64,000 bases of DNA from Gordonia heveisoli. GTDB taxonomy: Bacteria; Actinomycetota; Actinomycetes; Mycobacteriales; Mycobacteriaceae. The notes under the pieces are model-generated. The model was not told the origin of the DNA, made no database searches, and was given only the letters and a program-made list of their open reading frames with translations. Position 1 is the stretch's first letter. Each line of letters begins with the position of its first letter. The stretch spans positions 62,001-126,000 of the forward strand of contig NZ_JASXSH010000011.1 of NCBI RefSeq assembly GCF_030315745.1. The letters are read 5' to 3'. The position numbers and the translations under genes are program-made. This document shows positions 1 through 9,096 of the stretch, in pieces.

Positions 1-159
1 GTTCAGGGGCCTGTCGGCGGCCGATCGCTGCGAATTTTGCGAGCCGGCTGAAAAACGGGCGAATCGCCGAGTGTGCGGCCCTGGTGGACAGACCCGCATC
101 TGGTTTCGTAACCTTTCTGAGACCTTTGCAGAGCGTCCCGCTTCACCAAGAAGTGGTCT
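1..159. other. Non-coding region before the riboswitch
   Basis: No credible gene lies here. The stretch should carry the promoter for the downstream leader RNA. A TAACCT hexamer at 109-114 is a candidate -10 box, but I cannot place the transcription start with confidence. Confidence 0.4.
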
Positions 160-345
160 GCACGAGGTCATCGCTTAATCGCCCTCGTGGCGAACCGGGG
201 AACCACCATCTTCGGACGTTGTCCGAATCGGGGTGAATCGCGTGCGTAATGCCGTGCGTGTCATATCGACACGTCGGGATCCCGCATGTGTAGGGCCACT
301 CTTCCGGCCCGAACCCGACAGCTAACTCGGTAGGCGATAGAGGGA
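160..345 (+). ncRNA. c-di-AMP riboswitch (ydaO-yuaA type)
   Basis: The leader carries the conserved blocks of the ydaO-yuaA class in order: TCGCTTAATC at 171-180, an ACCGGGGAACCAC-like block near 193-206, GGGTGAATC near 231-239, and CCGAACCCGACAGCTAAC followed by GTAGGCG at 309-336. This class binds cyclic di-AMP. In actinobacteria it is known to precede cell-wall hydrolase genes, and here it sits directly before an NlpC/P60 gene. It probably lowers hydrolase expression when c-di-AMP is high. The boundaries are approximate. Confidence 0.9.
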
Positions 346-366
346 GAAATAAGGAGAACTCGCTTC

Positions 367-1044
367 GTGGCCAAACATCGTTTGGAACAGCCCAACCGCG
401 GGGGCAGTGTTGCCAAGAAGGCGGTGATCGCCGGATCGATCACGGTCGGTTCGCTCGCCGCTGCTGCCGGTCCCGCCCTGGCTGCCCCAATTCAGGTCCC
501 CGGCCTCGGTGCCATCGAACTGCCCGGCGCCCATCACCAGGCCACACCGGTCAAGAAGCAGCAGCCTGCCAAGAACCAGGCCGCGACCGTGGAGATTCCG
601 AATGTCGGAACCTTCACCGTCCCCGGACTCACCCAGAACCAGATCCCGGATCAGTTCAAGCCTCACGGCGGCAAGGCCTCGCCGTTCGGGATGCCGCAGC
701 TGACCGCCGGTGAGAAGGCTGTGCGCGCCGCTGAATCCAAGCTCGGCGCCCCCTACTCGTACGGATCGGCCGGACCGGACGCATTCGATTGCTCGGGTCT
801 CGTCTACTGGTCCTACAAGCAGGCCGGACGCACCCTTCCCCGGGACAGCTACGGACAGCTCGGCGGCGGCCGTGCCGTGTCCTACGCCGATGCCAAGCCC
901 GGCGACGTCCTGATCTTCAACGGTGGCGGCCATGCCGGCCTGTACATCGGCAACGGCATGTTCATCCACGCCTCCACCTATGGCGTGCCGGTGAAGAAGG
1001 CCGCAGTCAAGGAGTGGTCGCTCGTCGGCGTTCGGCGTTACTGA
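367..1044 (+). CDS. Secreted NlpC/P60 peptidoglycan endopeptidase
   Basis: This 225-residue exported hydrolase is expected to cut the peptide stems of peptidoglycan outside the membrane. A signal sequence with an Ala-rich core covers about residues 18-40. A Pro/Lys/Gln-rich linker follows, and the NlpC/P60 domain spans about 115-225. The catalytic Cys is residue 142 in the FDCSG motif, with His189 in GGHAGLYIG and His201 in FIHAS. The GTG start at 367 has an AAGGAG ribosome site at 351-356. The upstream c-di-AMP riboswitch implies control by that second messenger. It has the architecture of small RipD-like proteins. The next gene is a longer member of the same family. Confidence 0.92.
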   Translation: MAKHRLEQPNRGGSVAKKAVIAGSITVGSLAAAAGPALAAPIQVPGLGAIELPGAHHQATPVKKQQPAKNQAATVEIPNVGTFTVPGLTQNQIPDQFKPHGGKASPFGMPQLTAGEKAVRAAESKLGAPYSYGSAGPDAFDCSGLVYWSYKQAGRTLPRDSYGQLGGGRAVSYADAKPGDVLIFNGGGHAGLYIGNGMFIHASTYGVPVKKAAVKEWSLVGVRRY

Positions 1045-1074
1045 GCCGTACGACGATGGAGTGACATCTGGTGA

Positions 1075-1105
1075 TGGGCGGGTCGCGCACAGCGTGATCC
1101 GCCCA
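1075..1105 (+). terminator. Possible hairpin between the two NlpC/P60 genes
   Basis: TGGGCGGGTC at 1075-1084 pairs with GATCCGCCCA at 1096-1105, with one G-U pair and an 11-base loop. No T-run follows, so its role as a terminator is uncertain. Confidence 0.35.
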
Positions 1106-1153
1106 CACCTGTCATCTGGCCCAAACGGCTTGATGTAGAGGAGAGATGACAGA

Positions 1154-2236
1154 GTGGTATCCCGATCGGGAAGCGGTCGCATCGCCGCGATGATGCATTC
1201 GCGTTCCTTCCCGGCCATCATCGCGGCGGGTCTGATGTCCGTCGTGCTCGCGGTTCAGGTCGGTATCTCCGGAGACGCCGGCCAGGCGAACGCCATTCCG
1301 GCCCGGACCGCCGACCAGCTGGTCGCCGATTACAAGAAGCTCGGTGTCGACGCCGAACGTACGACCGAGGCGATGCACAACGCCCAGATCGAGTACGACA
1401 AGCAGCGTCGGCTGGTGGTCACCTCGCGCAAGGCCGCCGCGGATGCGCAGCGTCAGCTCGACACGACCGGTGCTCAGCTGGCCGTCTACCAGAAGCGTGT
1501 CGACGGGATCGTCCGCGCCAGCTACCGCGGTGCCCGCATCGGCGGCCTGTACGCCGTGCTGGTCGCCGATTCGCCGCAGCAACTCCTCGATCAGATGTCC
1601 GGGCTGGACATGATCGCGCGGCAGGCCGCCCGCGACCTGGCCCAGCTCAAGGACAGTCGCAAGCGGATCGTCGCCGCCAAGGCCGACGCCGAGGAGACCG
1701 CGTCCACCGCTACCGAGGCCGTGTCCAAGGCCGAACGTGTCCGCGGAGACCTCCAGGCCAAGCAGGCCGACGTCCAGCTGCAGGCGATCCGGATCCGGGC
1801 CGTCTACAACTCGATGACCGGCCGCCAGCTCGCCGCCCTCAAGGGACAGAAGTTCGACTTCGACCCGCGGATCGTGCCCAGGGGCACCTCGGCGGCGCTG
1901 ATCGCCGTCCAGGCCGCGCTCACCAGAATCGGCGATCCTTACGTGTGGGGTGCCACCGGCCCCGACCAGTTCGACTGCTCGGGCCTGATGGTGTGGGCCT
2001 TCAAGCAGGCCGGCCGGACTCTGCCGCGGTCGAGCCAGGCACAGATGGGGTCGGGAACTCCGGTCGACCGCAAGGATCTGCAGCCCGGCGACCTGATCAT
2101 CTACTACGGCGGTGCCACGCACGTCGGGATGTACGTCGGTGACGGTTACGTCATTCACGCCTCCACCTTCGGCGTTCCGGTCAAGGTCGTTCCGGTCGAC
2201 GAGGCCGGGCCGTACAACACGGCTCGGCGGTACTGA
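1154..2236 (+). CDS. NlpC/P60 endopeptidase with coiled-coil N-terminus (RipC-like)
   Basis: This 360-residue secreted hydrolase matches Rv2190c (RipC) by architecture and position. A signal sequence covers about residues 15-50. A long Ala/Arg/Gln-rich coiled-coil region runs about 55-225 and resembles those used for control by FtsX-like partners. The NlpC/P60 domain fills the C-terminal 115 residues, with catalytic Cys275 (FDCSG), His323 (THVGMYVG) and His335 (VIHAS). The GTG start at 1154 is supported by GAGGAGAG at 1138-1145. It lies 110 bases after the first NlpC/P60 gene and starts a tight run with the lipoprotein and pimB' genes. Confidence 0.92.
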   Translation: MVSRSGSGRIAAMMHSRSFPAIIAAGLMSVVLAVQVGISGDAGQANAIPARTADQLVADYKKLGVDAERTTEAMHNAQIEYDKQRRLVVTSRKAAADAQRQLDTTGAQLAVYQKRVDGIVRASYRGARIGGLYAVLVADSPQQLLDQMSGLDMIARQAARDLAQLKDSRKRIVAAKADAEETASTATEAVSKAERVRGDLQAKQADVQLQAIRIRAVYNSMTGRQLAALKGQKFDFDPRIVPRGTSAALIAVQAALTRIGDPYVWGATGPDQFDCSGLMVWAFKQAGRTLPRSSQAQMGSGTPVDRKDLQPGDLIIYYGGATHVGMYVGDGYVIHASTFGVPVKVVPVDEAGPYNTARRY

Positions 2237-2247
2237 CACCGACCGCG

Positions 2248-3657
2248 GTGCGACGATCCCGCATGTCCGGCGCGATCGTCGGGCGCGCACTGACCGGCGC
2301 ACTCGTCGTCGCCCTGTCCGGGTTCGCCCTCACTGGCTGTAGCGGCGGTGAGACGCCGTCGCCGGGACCGTCATCGGTGGTCGGGGTATCGGGTGGGAGT
2401 GGACCGACCACCGCACTCAACGTCTACGAACGCCAGCGTGCCGACGGTGTCGGCGCACTGCTGGACAGCTTGAGCGCCGCACTGCTGCGCGGCGACACCG
2501 CGACGGTGGCCGCGCTGCTCGACGATTCTGCGTCCCCGGGGTTCCGGACCCGGATCATGACCGTGGCAAGCAACCTCGCCCGGACCGCGCCCGGACCGCG
2601 CGGCCGGTCGCTGCGTCCCCGGCTGCTGAGTCTGCGGCTGGCGCCCACCGAAGAGGCCGAACGCCTTCTGCCCGAGGCCGTCCAGTCGCGACTGGACGCC
2701 CAGGGCAGTTCCGATTCCTGGCTGGCGCCGGTCGATGTTCATCACGCGCTGGGGGGTGCGTCGACGCCCGGAGCCGACGAACCGGAGATCGTGCAGTCCT
2801 ATCCGCTCGTCGTCGCGCGCTACGGGGACAGCTGGAAGCTGGTGGGGGACGCGACGCTGGTCGCCGAGACGCCACCGGCCACCCAGTTGTGGGAGCTGCC
2901 GGGTCTGGCCGCGACCGACGTGGCCACCGCAGGCGGGACGTCGGTGATCGCCTCCTACCGGGGTACCGACACCGAGGTGGCCCGCGTGCGCCGGCTGCTG
3001 CCCGGTGCCATCGCCGCCGTCACCGCGTTCTGGGGCGGGGAGTGGCCGCAGCGCGCCGTGGTGGTTGCCACCGGATCTGACGACGAATTCGCGGCGCTCG
3101 CCGCCGGTGGCGGGGTAGGAACCGCGGCGGCCACCGTCTTCGACCGGATCGACACGCGAAATCAGGTGGTGATCGGGCAACGGGTGATCCTGACCCCGGC
3201 GGCGCGCGACCTGCCCGAACCCGCGCTCGGCGTGGTGCTGCGCCATGAACTGACTCACGTCGCCGCCCGGCTGCGTACCTCGACGGCGGCGCCGATGTGG
3301 CTCACCGAAGGCGTACCCGAATATGTCGGCCGGAAGGGCACTTACACTCGGATCCCGGATGCCGCCCCCGATCTCGCGGAAGCGGTGCGGTCGTCGGGGG
3401 CGCCTGCCGGACCGCCGGCCGACGCCGACTTCCTCGCGGGTGGGGCGCAAGCTCAGCTGGCCTACCAATCGGCCTGGTCGATGGCGGCCTACGTCGCGCA
3501 ACGGTTCGGCGAGGATCGGCTGAAGAACCTGTACCTTGGCGTGGCGGCCACGGCCGATCGGGGCCGAGCCGACGCCGCCGTCCAGGCCGCGCTGGGCATC
3601 ACCCGCACCCGGCTCGTCGCCGACTGGCGCAGCTGGCTCACCGAACAGGTCCGCTGA
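2248..3657 (+). CDS. Lipoprotein with HExxH metalloprotease-like domain
   Basis: This is a 469-residue predicted lipoprotein: the lipobox LTGC places the acylated Cys at residue 31. The C-terminal half carries HELTH at 333-337 with a downstream WLTEG whose Glu354 would be the third zinc ligand, as in gluzincin (peptidase MA-like) proteins. The substrate is unknown. It starts 11 bases after the NlpC/P60 gene and its stop abuts the start of pimB', so it belongs to an envelope operon. GTG at 2248 is used; ATG at 2263 would also keep the signal peptide. It occupies the slot of Rv2189c, which I recall as shorter. Confidence 0.8.
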   Translation: MRRSRMSGAIVGRALTGALVVALSGFALTGCSGGETPSPGPSSVVGVSGGSGPTTALNVYERQRADGVGALLDSLSAALLRGDTATVAALLDDSASPGFRTRIMTVASNLARTAPGPRGRSLRPRLLSLRLAPTEEAERLLPEAVQSRLDAQGSSDSWLAPVDVHHALGGASTPGADEPEIVQSYPLVVARYGDSWKLVGDATLVAETPPATQLWELPGLAATDVATAGGTSVIASYRGTDTEVARVRRLLPGAIAAVTAFWGGEWPQRAVVVATGSDDEFAALAAGGGVGTAAATVFDRIDTRNQVVIGQRVILTPAARDLPEPALGVVLRHELTHVAARLRTSTAAPMWLTEGVPEYVGRKGTYTRIPDAAPDLAEAVRSSGAPAGPPADADFLAGGAQAQLAYQSAWSMAAYVAQRFGEDRLKNLYLGVAATADRGRADAAVQAALGITRTRLVADWRSWLTEQVR

Positions 3658-4782
3658 ATGAATCGAACGCTGCTGATCACCAATGACTACCCGCCGCGTG
3701 CGGGTGGCATCCAGTCGTATCTGCAGAACCTCGTCGACCTGCTGCCGCCTGAGCAGATCGTCGTCTACGCCCCGCGGTGGCGGGGTGATTCGCATGTGGA
3801 GTTCGACGCGAAGGTGCCCTATCGCGTGTACCGGCACCCGACGACCCTGATGCTGCCGACCCCACTGGTCGCGCGGCGGGCCGCGAAGATCATCGAACGC
3901 GAACAGATCGATACCGTGTGGTTCGGGGCGGCGGCGCCACTTGCGGTGCTGGCGCCCGCCGTCCGCCGTGCCGGCGCGCAGCGGGTGGTGGCGAGTACCC
4001 ACGGGCATGAGGTGGGCTGGTCGATGCTGCCGGGCGCCCGGCAGGTGCTGCGGTTCATCGGCGCGAACACCGACGTGATCACCTTCGTGAGCCGGTATAC
4101 CCGTGGACGTTTCGCCGCCGCCTTCGGTGCTCAGGCGTCCCTTGAGTATCTGCCGCCAGGGGTGGACATCAACCGTTTCGCCCCGAATCCGGCGGCACGG
4201 GAACAGATGCGGGCGACGTTGGGAATCGGCGATCGGCCGACGATCCTGTGTCTGTCGAGGCTGGTGCCGCGGAAAGGACAGGATGCCCTGATCCGGGCGC
4301 TGCCGCTCATCCGGCGCGAGATCCCCGACGTCGTACTCGTCATCGTCGGCGGTGGCCCGTATGCCGAACGGCTGCACCGGCTGGCCGCCGACGAGGGCGT
4401 CGCCGACGACGTACTGTTCACCGGAGGCGTTGCGGGAGAAGACCTTCCGTCCTACCACAATATTGCCGATGTCTTCGCCATGCCGTCGCGTACGCGGGGT
4501 GGCGGGCTCGATGTGGAAGGTCTGGGCATCGTCTACCTGGAGGCGTCCGCGAGTGGGGTCCCCGTGGTTGCCGGTACCTCGGGTGGGGCGCCGGAAACGG
4601 TCCGGGAATCGATCACCGGAACCGTGGTGGACGGCACCGACGTCGACGCCGTCGCGCTGGCGGTGTTGTCGATCCTGTCGAATCGAGAGGCGGCGGCGGA
4701 CATGGGCCGTCAGGGACGGGAATTCGTCATCGAGAACTGGCAGTGGCGACAGATGGCGGCGCGACTGGCGCAGCTGCTCTGA
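3658..4782 (+). CDS. pimB: GT4 mannosyltransferase PimB'
   Basis: This 374-residue cytoplasmic GT-B glycosyltransferase is the counterpart of Rv2188c. It is expected to add the second mannose to phosphatidylinositol monomannoside using GDP-mannose, an early step to PIMs, lipomannan and lipoarabinomannan. The N-terminal TNDYPPRAGGIQSY block and the C-terminal E-x7-E motif (Glu287 and Glu295, within DVEGLGIVYLE) are typical of the GT4 family. The ATG directly follows the TGA of the lipoprotein gene, indicating coupled translation. Length agrees with the family. Confidence 0.9.
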   Translation: MNRTLLITNDYPPRAGGIQSYLQNLVDLLPPEQIVVYAPRWRGDSHVEFDAKVPYRVYRHPTTLMLPTPLVARRAAKIIEREQIDTVWFGAAAPLAVLAPAVRRAGAQRVVASTHGHEVGWSMLPGARQVLRFIGANTDVITFVSRYTRGRFAAAFGAQASLEYLPPGVDINRFAPNPAAREQMRATLGIGDRPTILCLSRLVPRKGQDALIRALPLIRREIPDVVLVIVGGGPYAERLHRLAADEGVADDVLFTGGVAGEDLPSYHNIADVFAMPSRTRGGGLDVEGLGIVYLEASASGVPVVAGTSGGAPETVRESITGTVVDGTDVDAVALAVLSILSNREAAADMGRQGREFVIENWQWRQMAARLAQLL

Positions 4783-4806
4783 CTCGACTGCGAGACAAGG
4801 TATCTG

Positions 4807-4854
4807 GACGACGATCGCCCCGCACCGGATGGCCGGTGCGGGGCGATCGTCGTC
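4807..4854. terminator. Bidirectional hairpin between pimB and fadD15
   Basis: A perfect 22-base-pair stem (4807-4828 with 4833-4854) encloses the loop ATGG between two convergent genes. The lack of a T-run on either side is common for actinobacterial terminators. Confidence 0.8.
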
Positions 4855-4860
4855 AGAAAC

Positions 4861-6669
4861 CTACTTGGCGTAGATCGCGGCGATGTCGGCGGCGAACTTC
4901 TCCGCGACGACGTTGCGCTTGACCTTGAGGGTCGGGGTCATCTCGCCGGTCTCCTCGGTGAAGTCGACACCCAGGACACGGAACTTCTTGATCGCCTCGG
5001 CATGTGACACGGTCTCGTTGGCCTTGTCGATGGCGAGCTGGACGGCGGCACGCAGGTCCGGGTCGTCGGTGAGGTCGGCCACGGTGGCGTCGGCGTCCTT
5101 GCCGTTGCGTTGTTTCCAGGCCGGGAACGCTTCCGGGTCGATGGTGATCAGGGCGGCGATGAACGGCTGCGCGTCACCGACGACCATCGCCTGGGATACC
5201 AGTGCATCGGCCCGGATTACGTCTTCGAGACCGGCGGGGGAGACGTTCTTGCCGCCCGCGGTGACGATCAGTTCCTTCTTGCGGCCGGTGATGGTGATGA
5301 AGCCGTCGGCGTCGACGGTGCCCAGATCGCCGGTGTGGAACCAGCCGTCGGTGATCGCGGAGGCGGTCGCCTCGGGATTGTGCCAGTACTCGCCGAAGAC
5401 GACGCCGCCGCGCAGCAGCACCTCACCGTCGTCGGCGATCATGACGGCGTTACCGGCCAGCGGCTTGCCGACGGTACCGATCCGGACGCCGTCGGGGGTG
5501 TTCACGGAGAAGGCTGCGGTGGTCTCGGTCAGACCGTAGCCCTCGTAGACCGGGATGCCGACGCCGGAGAAGAAGTGGCCCAGACGTGCGCCGAGCGGTG
5601 CGCCGCCGGAGATGGCCATCGCACATTCGCCGCCGAGGGCGGTACGCAGCTTCTTGTAGACGAGGGCGTCGAAGATGGTGTGCTTGATCTTGAGCAACAG
5701 GCCTGCCTGGCCACGTTCGGTGGCGGCGGAATAGGCGATCGCGGTTTCGGCCGCGGCGTCGAAGATCTTGCCCTTGCCCTCGTCGTGCGCCTTCTGGCGA
5801 GCGGTGTTGTAGACCTTCTCGAAGACACGCGGCACCGACAGGATCAGCGACGGTTTGAAGACCGCGAACTCGGGCACCAGGTTGGCGATGTCGCTGGTGT
5901 GACCGACCTCGGCACCGGCCTCGATGGCGACGAGGGTGATGGCGCGGGCCAACACGTGCGCGAGAGGCAGGAACATCAGCAGGCGCTTGGAATCTCGCTT
6001 GATCAGCTCGTCGAGGATGTCGCCCTCCAGGACGGCGCGCACCTCCGACAGCATGTTCGCGTGGGTGAGTTCGCAACCCTTGGGGCGGCCGGTGGTGCCG
6101 GACGTGTAGATCAGGGTGGCCGCATCCTTGGCACCGACGGAGGCGCGGCGCTTGGCCACCTCGTCGTCGTGCAGGTCGGCACCGCCCGCGACCAACTGCT
6201 CGACCGCTCCGGGGCCGTCGGTGCGGTCGATCTGGAAGACCGAGACGGCGTTGGGCAGGCCGTCGATGGATTCGAAGGCGGCGCGGTGGCCGTCGTCTTC
6301 GAGGACGATGGCGGTGGCACCGGAGTCGCGCAGGATCCATTCGATCTGCGCGGCCGACGACGAGTCGTAGATCGGGACGGTGATGGCCCCGGCCGACCAG
6401 ATCGCGAAGTCGAAGAGATTCCACTCCAGGCGGGTTCGGGAGAGCAGTGCCACCCGATCGCCTGCGTTGATGCCTGCGGCGATGAGGCCCTTGGCGATCG
6501 CACTGATCCGGTCGGCGGACTCGCGAGCGGTCACCGGAACCCAATCGGCTCCTTGCTTATGGCGGAACACCACCTGTTCGGGGTTCTTCGCCGCGATGCC
6601 GAAGATGATGTCGGTGCAGTTCTCGTCATCGGCGATGGAGAACTTCGCCGGCACGCTGAACTCGGTCAT
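4861..6669 (-). CDS. fadD15: Long-chain fatty-acid CoA ligase, FadD15 type
   Basis: This 602-residue adenylate-forming enzyme should activate long-chain fatty acids to acyl-CoA. It carries the AMP-binding signature YTSGTTGRPKGCE, the EGYGLTETTA block, the WFHTGDLG motif and the C-terminal GRKKELIVTAGGKN hinge, in family order. Position and sequence match Rv2187. I chose ATG at 6669, which has GAAAGG seven bases upstream, over the in-frame GTG at 6684, which overlaps that site. A TAACAT box at 6750-6745 is a candidate promoter element. It is convergent with pimB and divergent from the SRPBCC genes. Confidence 0.93.
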   Translation of the reverse strand: MTEFSVPAKFSIADDENCTDIIFGIAAKNPEQVVFRHKQGADWVPVTARESADRISAIAKGLIAAGINAGDRVALLSRTRLEWNLFDFAIWSAGAITVPIYDSSSAAQIEWILRDSGATAIVLEDDGHRAAFESIDGLPNAVSVFQIDRTDGPGAVEQLVAGGADLHDDEVAKRRASVGAKDAATLIYTSGTTGRPKGCELTHANMLSEVRAVLEGDILDELIKRDSKRLLMFLPLAHVLARAITLVAIEAGAEVGHTSDIANLVPEFAVFKPSLILSVPRVFEKVYNTARQKAHDEGKGKIFDAAAETAIAYSAATERGQAGLLLKIKHTIFDALVYKKLRTALGGECAMAISGGAPLGARLGHFFSGVGIPVYEGYGLTETTAAFSVNTPDGVRIGTVGKPLAGNAVMIADDGEVLLRGGVVFGEYWHNPEATASAITDGWFHTGDLGTVDADGFITITGRKKELIVTAGGKNVSPAGLEDVIRADALVSQAMVVGDAQPFIAALITIDPEAFPAWKQRNGKDADATVADLTDDPDLRAAVQLAIDKANETVSHAEAIKKFRVLGVDFTEETGEMTPTLKVKRNVVAEKFAADIAAIYAK

Positions 6670-6865
6670 CGTCGAACCTTTCACTATGACGTTGATGGGC
6701 CGCCGACCCCGGATGCAAGGTGTCCGAGCGTGGCTGCGTCCTAGATGTTAGACCTGCCTTCCCCGTAGGTTACCGGCGAGTCGGTTTCCGGGTAGGCGGT
6801 CTGAAGAGCACCAGATGACGCAGGGCACCTGTCCGGGCGTGGCGCGAATATGTGAAGCTAATGAC

Positions 6866-7270
6866 GTGACGAGTATTCAGGTGGCCGACGAGACCTTCGT
6901 CGCCGCGGCTCCCGCGCTGGTCGCCGACGTGATCGGCGAGCGCGCCAACTGGCGTCGCTGGTGGCCCGACCTGCGGTTGACGGTCACCGAGGACCGCGGC
7001 CCACAGGGTATGCGGTGGACGGTCGACGGCCCGCTGACCGGAACCATGGAAATCTGGTGCGAGGCAGTCCTCGACGGATTCGTCCTCCACTACTTCTTGC
7101 ATGCCGAACCGGTCGCGTCGCTGCCGGACGCGCCGGAGGCACGCGCGGACGTCCTCGCCGAGGCCAACAAGTTCCGGCGGGTGGCGGGCAAGGTCATGTC
7201 GTTCGAGGTCAAGGACCGGTTGGAAGCCGGCCGGGAGATCGGTGCCCCGGCCGTCACGGCGGAAGGGTGA
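6866..7270 (+). CDS. SRPBCC (polyketide cyclase-like) protein
   Basis: This is a predicted 134-residue protein with an SRPBCC/START-like fold of unknown ligand, matching the Rv2186c position. The pattern of an N-terminal strand (SIQVADETFVAA), WRRWWPDLRL and a C-terminal amphipathic helix fits the fold. I start it at GTG 6866, which gives VTSIQVADE; an earlier in-frame start at 6815 would add 17 residues without evident function. It lies 3 bases before a second SRPBCC gene and is probably cotranscribed with it. Confidence 0.75.
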   Translation: MTSIQVADETFVAAAPALVADVIGERANWRRWWPDLRLTVTEDRGPQGMRWTVDGPLTGTMEIWCEAVLDGFVLHYFLHAEPVASLPDAPEARADVLAEANKFRRVAGKVMSFEVKDRLEAGREIGAPAVTAEG

Positions 7271-7273
7271 GCA

Positions 7274-7711
7274 ATGGCCGACCACACCGAGCGTGACATC
7301 GTCATCAATGCGGATGCGGCCGACATTCTCGCCGTCATCGCCGACTTCGAGCACTATCCGGACTGGGTGGGTGCGGCCCGCGAGGTTCAGGTGCTGGCCA
7401 CCGACGCGCAGGGTCGGGCGAGTGAAGTTCGCTTCGTGCTCGACGCCGGTGTCCTGCAGGACACCTATGTGCTGGCCTACGAGTGGGATCGGGACGGCAC
7501 CGGGGTGTCGTGGCGGTTGGTGTCTAGTGACCTGCAGGCCGATCAGCGCGGCCGGTACCTCCTGTCCGAACAGGTGCCCGGTTCGACGAAGGTCACCTAC
7601 GAGCTGATGGTCGACCTGGTCGTGCCGTTGATCGGTGCCCTCAAACGCCGTGCGGAGAAGGCGATCACCGACGCGGCCCTCAACGACCTCAAGAAGAGGG
7701 TCGAAGGCTGA
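7274..7711 (+). CDS. SRPBCC (cyclase/dehydrase) protein, TB16.3-like
   Basis: This 145-residue protein is the counterpart of Rv2185c (TB16.3). Features of the fold include the N-terminal ERDIVINADAADILAVIADF block, the YPDWVGAAREV segment typical of coenzyme-Q-binding Coq10-like members, and the C-terminal helix ending LKKRVEG. The ligand is unknown. A GGAAGGGTGA ribosome site overlaps the stop of the previous gene. Its own stop probably overlaps the start of the next gene. Confidence 0.85.
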   Translation: MADHTERDIVINADAADILAVIADFEHYPDWVGAAREVQVLATDAQGRASEVRFVLDAGVLQDTYVLAYEWDRDGTGVSWRLVSSDLQADQRGRYLLSEQVPGSTKVTYELMVDLVVPLIGALKRRAEKAITDAALNDLKKRVEG

Positions 7712-8955
7712 TCGACCTCACACCCATCCACCTGGTACTCGGGCCGGGCGGGTCGGGGGTATCGGTGGCGGCAGCGGCCGCTGCGGCCCAACGGCCCCGG
7801 GCCCGGGCGGTTCAGCACACCCAGATGACCGCCCCCGACCGGCATACCCTGCTGATCACTCTCGACCGACGATCGCCGATCACCTCGTGGGCCGGGGTCT
7901 ACCGGCAGCCGGGGGAGGCGGTCGCGGTCACCGCTCACCTGCACCTGCTGACGCTGGAACGACTCGACCTCACCGAGCAGACCTGGTCGGCGTTCGTCGC
8001 GGTGCTCGCCGACACCCTCGGACAGTCGCGGATCGCGTTACCCGGCCTTGGACGGGTAGCCGAGATCGATGCCGCGGAACTGACCGCGCTGCCCGGGATC
8101 GAGGACTTCCTGCTGTTGCGCCGCATCCGCGACGAAGCCGTCAGCGGCCAGTGGCAGCGCATCGTCGTCGACTGTTCGGGTATCGGCGACCCGAGTGCGC
8201 TCCTGCGTTCCGGTGCTGTCCTGGCCCAGGCCCTCAACCGGTTCTGGCCCCGCCATCGGCGGTTGGCGGTCGCCGCCGAACGCCCGGCCCTGGCGGCGAT
8301 GGTCGCCGCGGTGGACTCCATCGACCGCGACTGCGCCGATATCGCCGAGGTGTTCACCGATCCGCACGCGGTTGCCGTCCATGTGGTGCTCGGCGCCGAC
8401 GACCGCGGCCGGCGGCTGGCGCAGCCGATCCTCGCCGACCTGGATCTGATGGGATTGCCGCTGGCGTCGGTTCTTGTCAACGAGTCGGCGGTGGGCGCCG
8501 ATCCAGCCGGCACCGTCGAACTGACCGCCCACCTCGACGAGGTGCTCACCGTCCGCACCGACGACCCGACGGTTGCGATCACGGTGATCCGGCGCTCGCC
8601 GGAGCCCATCGACCGGGTCGCGCGGTTACGCAAACTCGGGGTGAGCTTCGCGCCTCCGCACGGTCGCGCGCAGGGCTCGTCGTCGGCGACGGTGGCGGTG
8701 CTCGGCGGCAGCGGACTCGACACCACCTTCGAATTGTCCTGGCCGCAACTGCTCCCCGAACCCGATCGGCTGCGTCTGGGGCGTAGCGCCGACGATCTGC
8801 TCGTGACGGTGTCGGGGTTCCGGCATCCGGTGCGCCTGCCGTCGGTGCTGCGGCGGTGCCAGGTCGTGGACGCGGCCTGGGATGGCGTACGGCTGCGGAT
8901 CCGGTTCGTACCCGATCCGGCCGTGTGGCCGCAATCGGGAACCGGCCGGGGCTGA
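7708..8955 (+). CDS. Degenerate P-loop (ArsA/MinD-like) protein
   Basis: This cytoplasmic protein has 415 residues if started at CTG 7708. The only ATG/GTG start near the front is GTG 7765, but that would cut off the segment HLVLGPGGSGVSVAAAAA, which looks like a Walker A region. CTG 7708 overlaps the upstream stop as CTGA and has AAGAGGG at 7694-7700, so I prefer it. The loop reads GPGGSGVS, lacking the Lys-Thr of GKT, so ATP hydrolysis may be lost. The position matches Rv2184c. The N-terminal half has ArsA/MinD-like strands such as IVVDCSGIGD. The C-terminal part resembles an ArsA HSP20-like domain. Confidence 0.65.
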   Translation: MIDLTPIHLVLGPGGSGVSVAAAAAAAQRPRARAVQHTQMTAPDRHTLLITLDRRSPITSWAGVYRQPGEAVAVTAHLHLLTLERLDLTEQTWSAFVAVLADTLGQSRIALPGLGRVAEIDAAELTALPGIEDFLLLRRIRDEAVSGQWQRIVVDCSGIGDPSALLRSGAVLAQALNRFWPRHRRLAVAAERPALAAMVAAVDSIDRDCADIAEVFTDPHAVAVHVVLGADDRGRRLAQPILADLDLMGLPLASVLVNESAVGADPAGTVELTAHLDEVLTVRTDDPTVAITVIRRSPEPIDRVARLRKLGVSFAPPHGRAQGSSSATVAVLGGSGLDTTFELSWPQLLPEPDRLRLGRSADDLLVTVSGFRHPVRLPSVLRRCQVVDAAWDGVRLRIRFVPDPAVWPQSGTGRG

Positions 8956-9096
8956 GCGTGGCGCGACCGCCGCGGGTGGCCTGGCTACCCTGGATGCGTC
9001 AGACCCCGGTCACCGGGTAGCGTTTTGCACCTGAGCCGGGGTGTGAACCTCGCGGTGACGGAAACGACCTTGCCTCCGGAAGGAGTACGCCCGGCG

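Noticed and set aside
2371-4458. A 695-codon minus-strand frame opposite the lipoprotein and pimB genes
   Set aside because: It spans two well supported genes on the other strand and has low-complexity Arg/Gly composition.
5110-6744. A 544-codon plus-strand frame opposite fadD15
   Set aside because: It is antisense to a complete adenylate-forming enzyme; no domain is recognisable.
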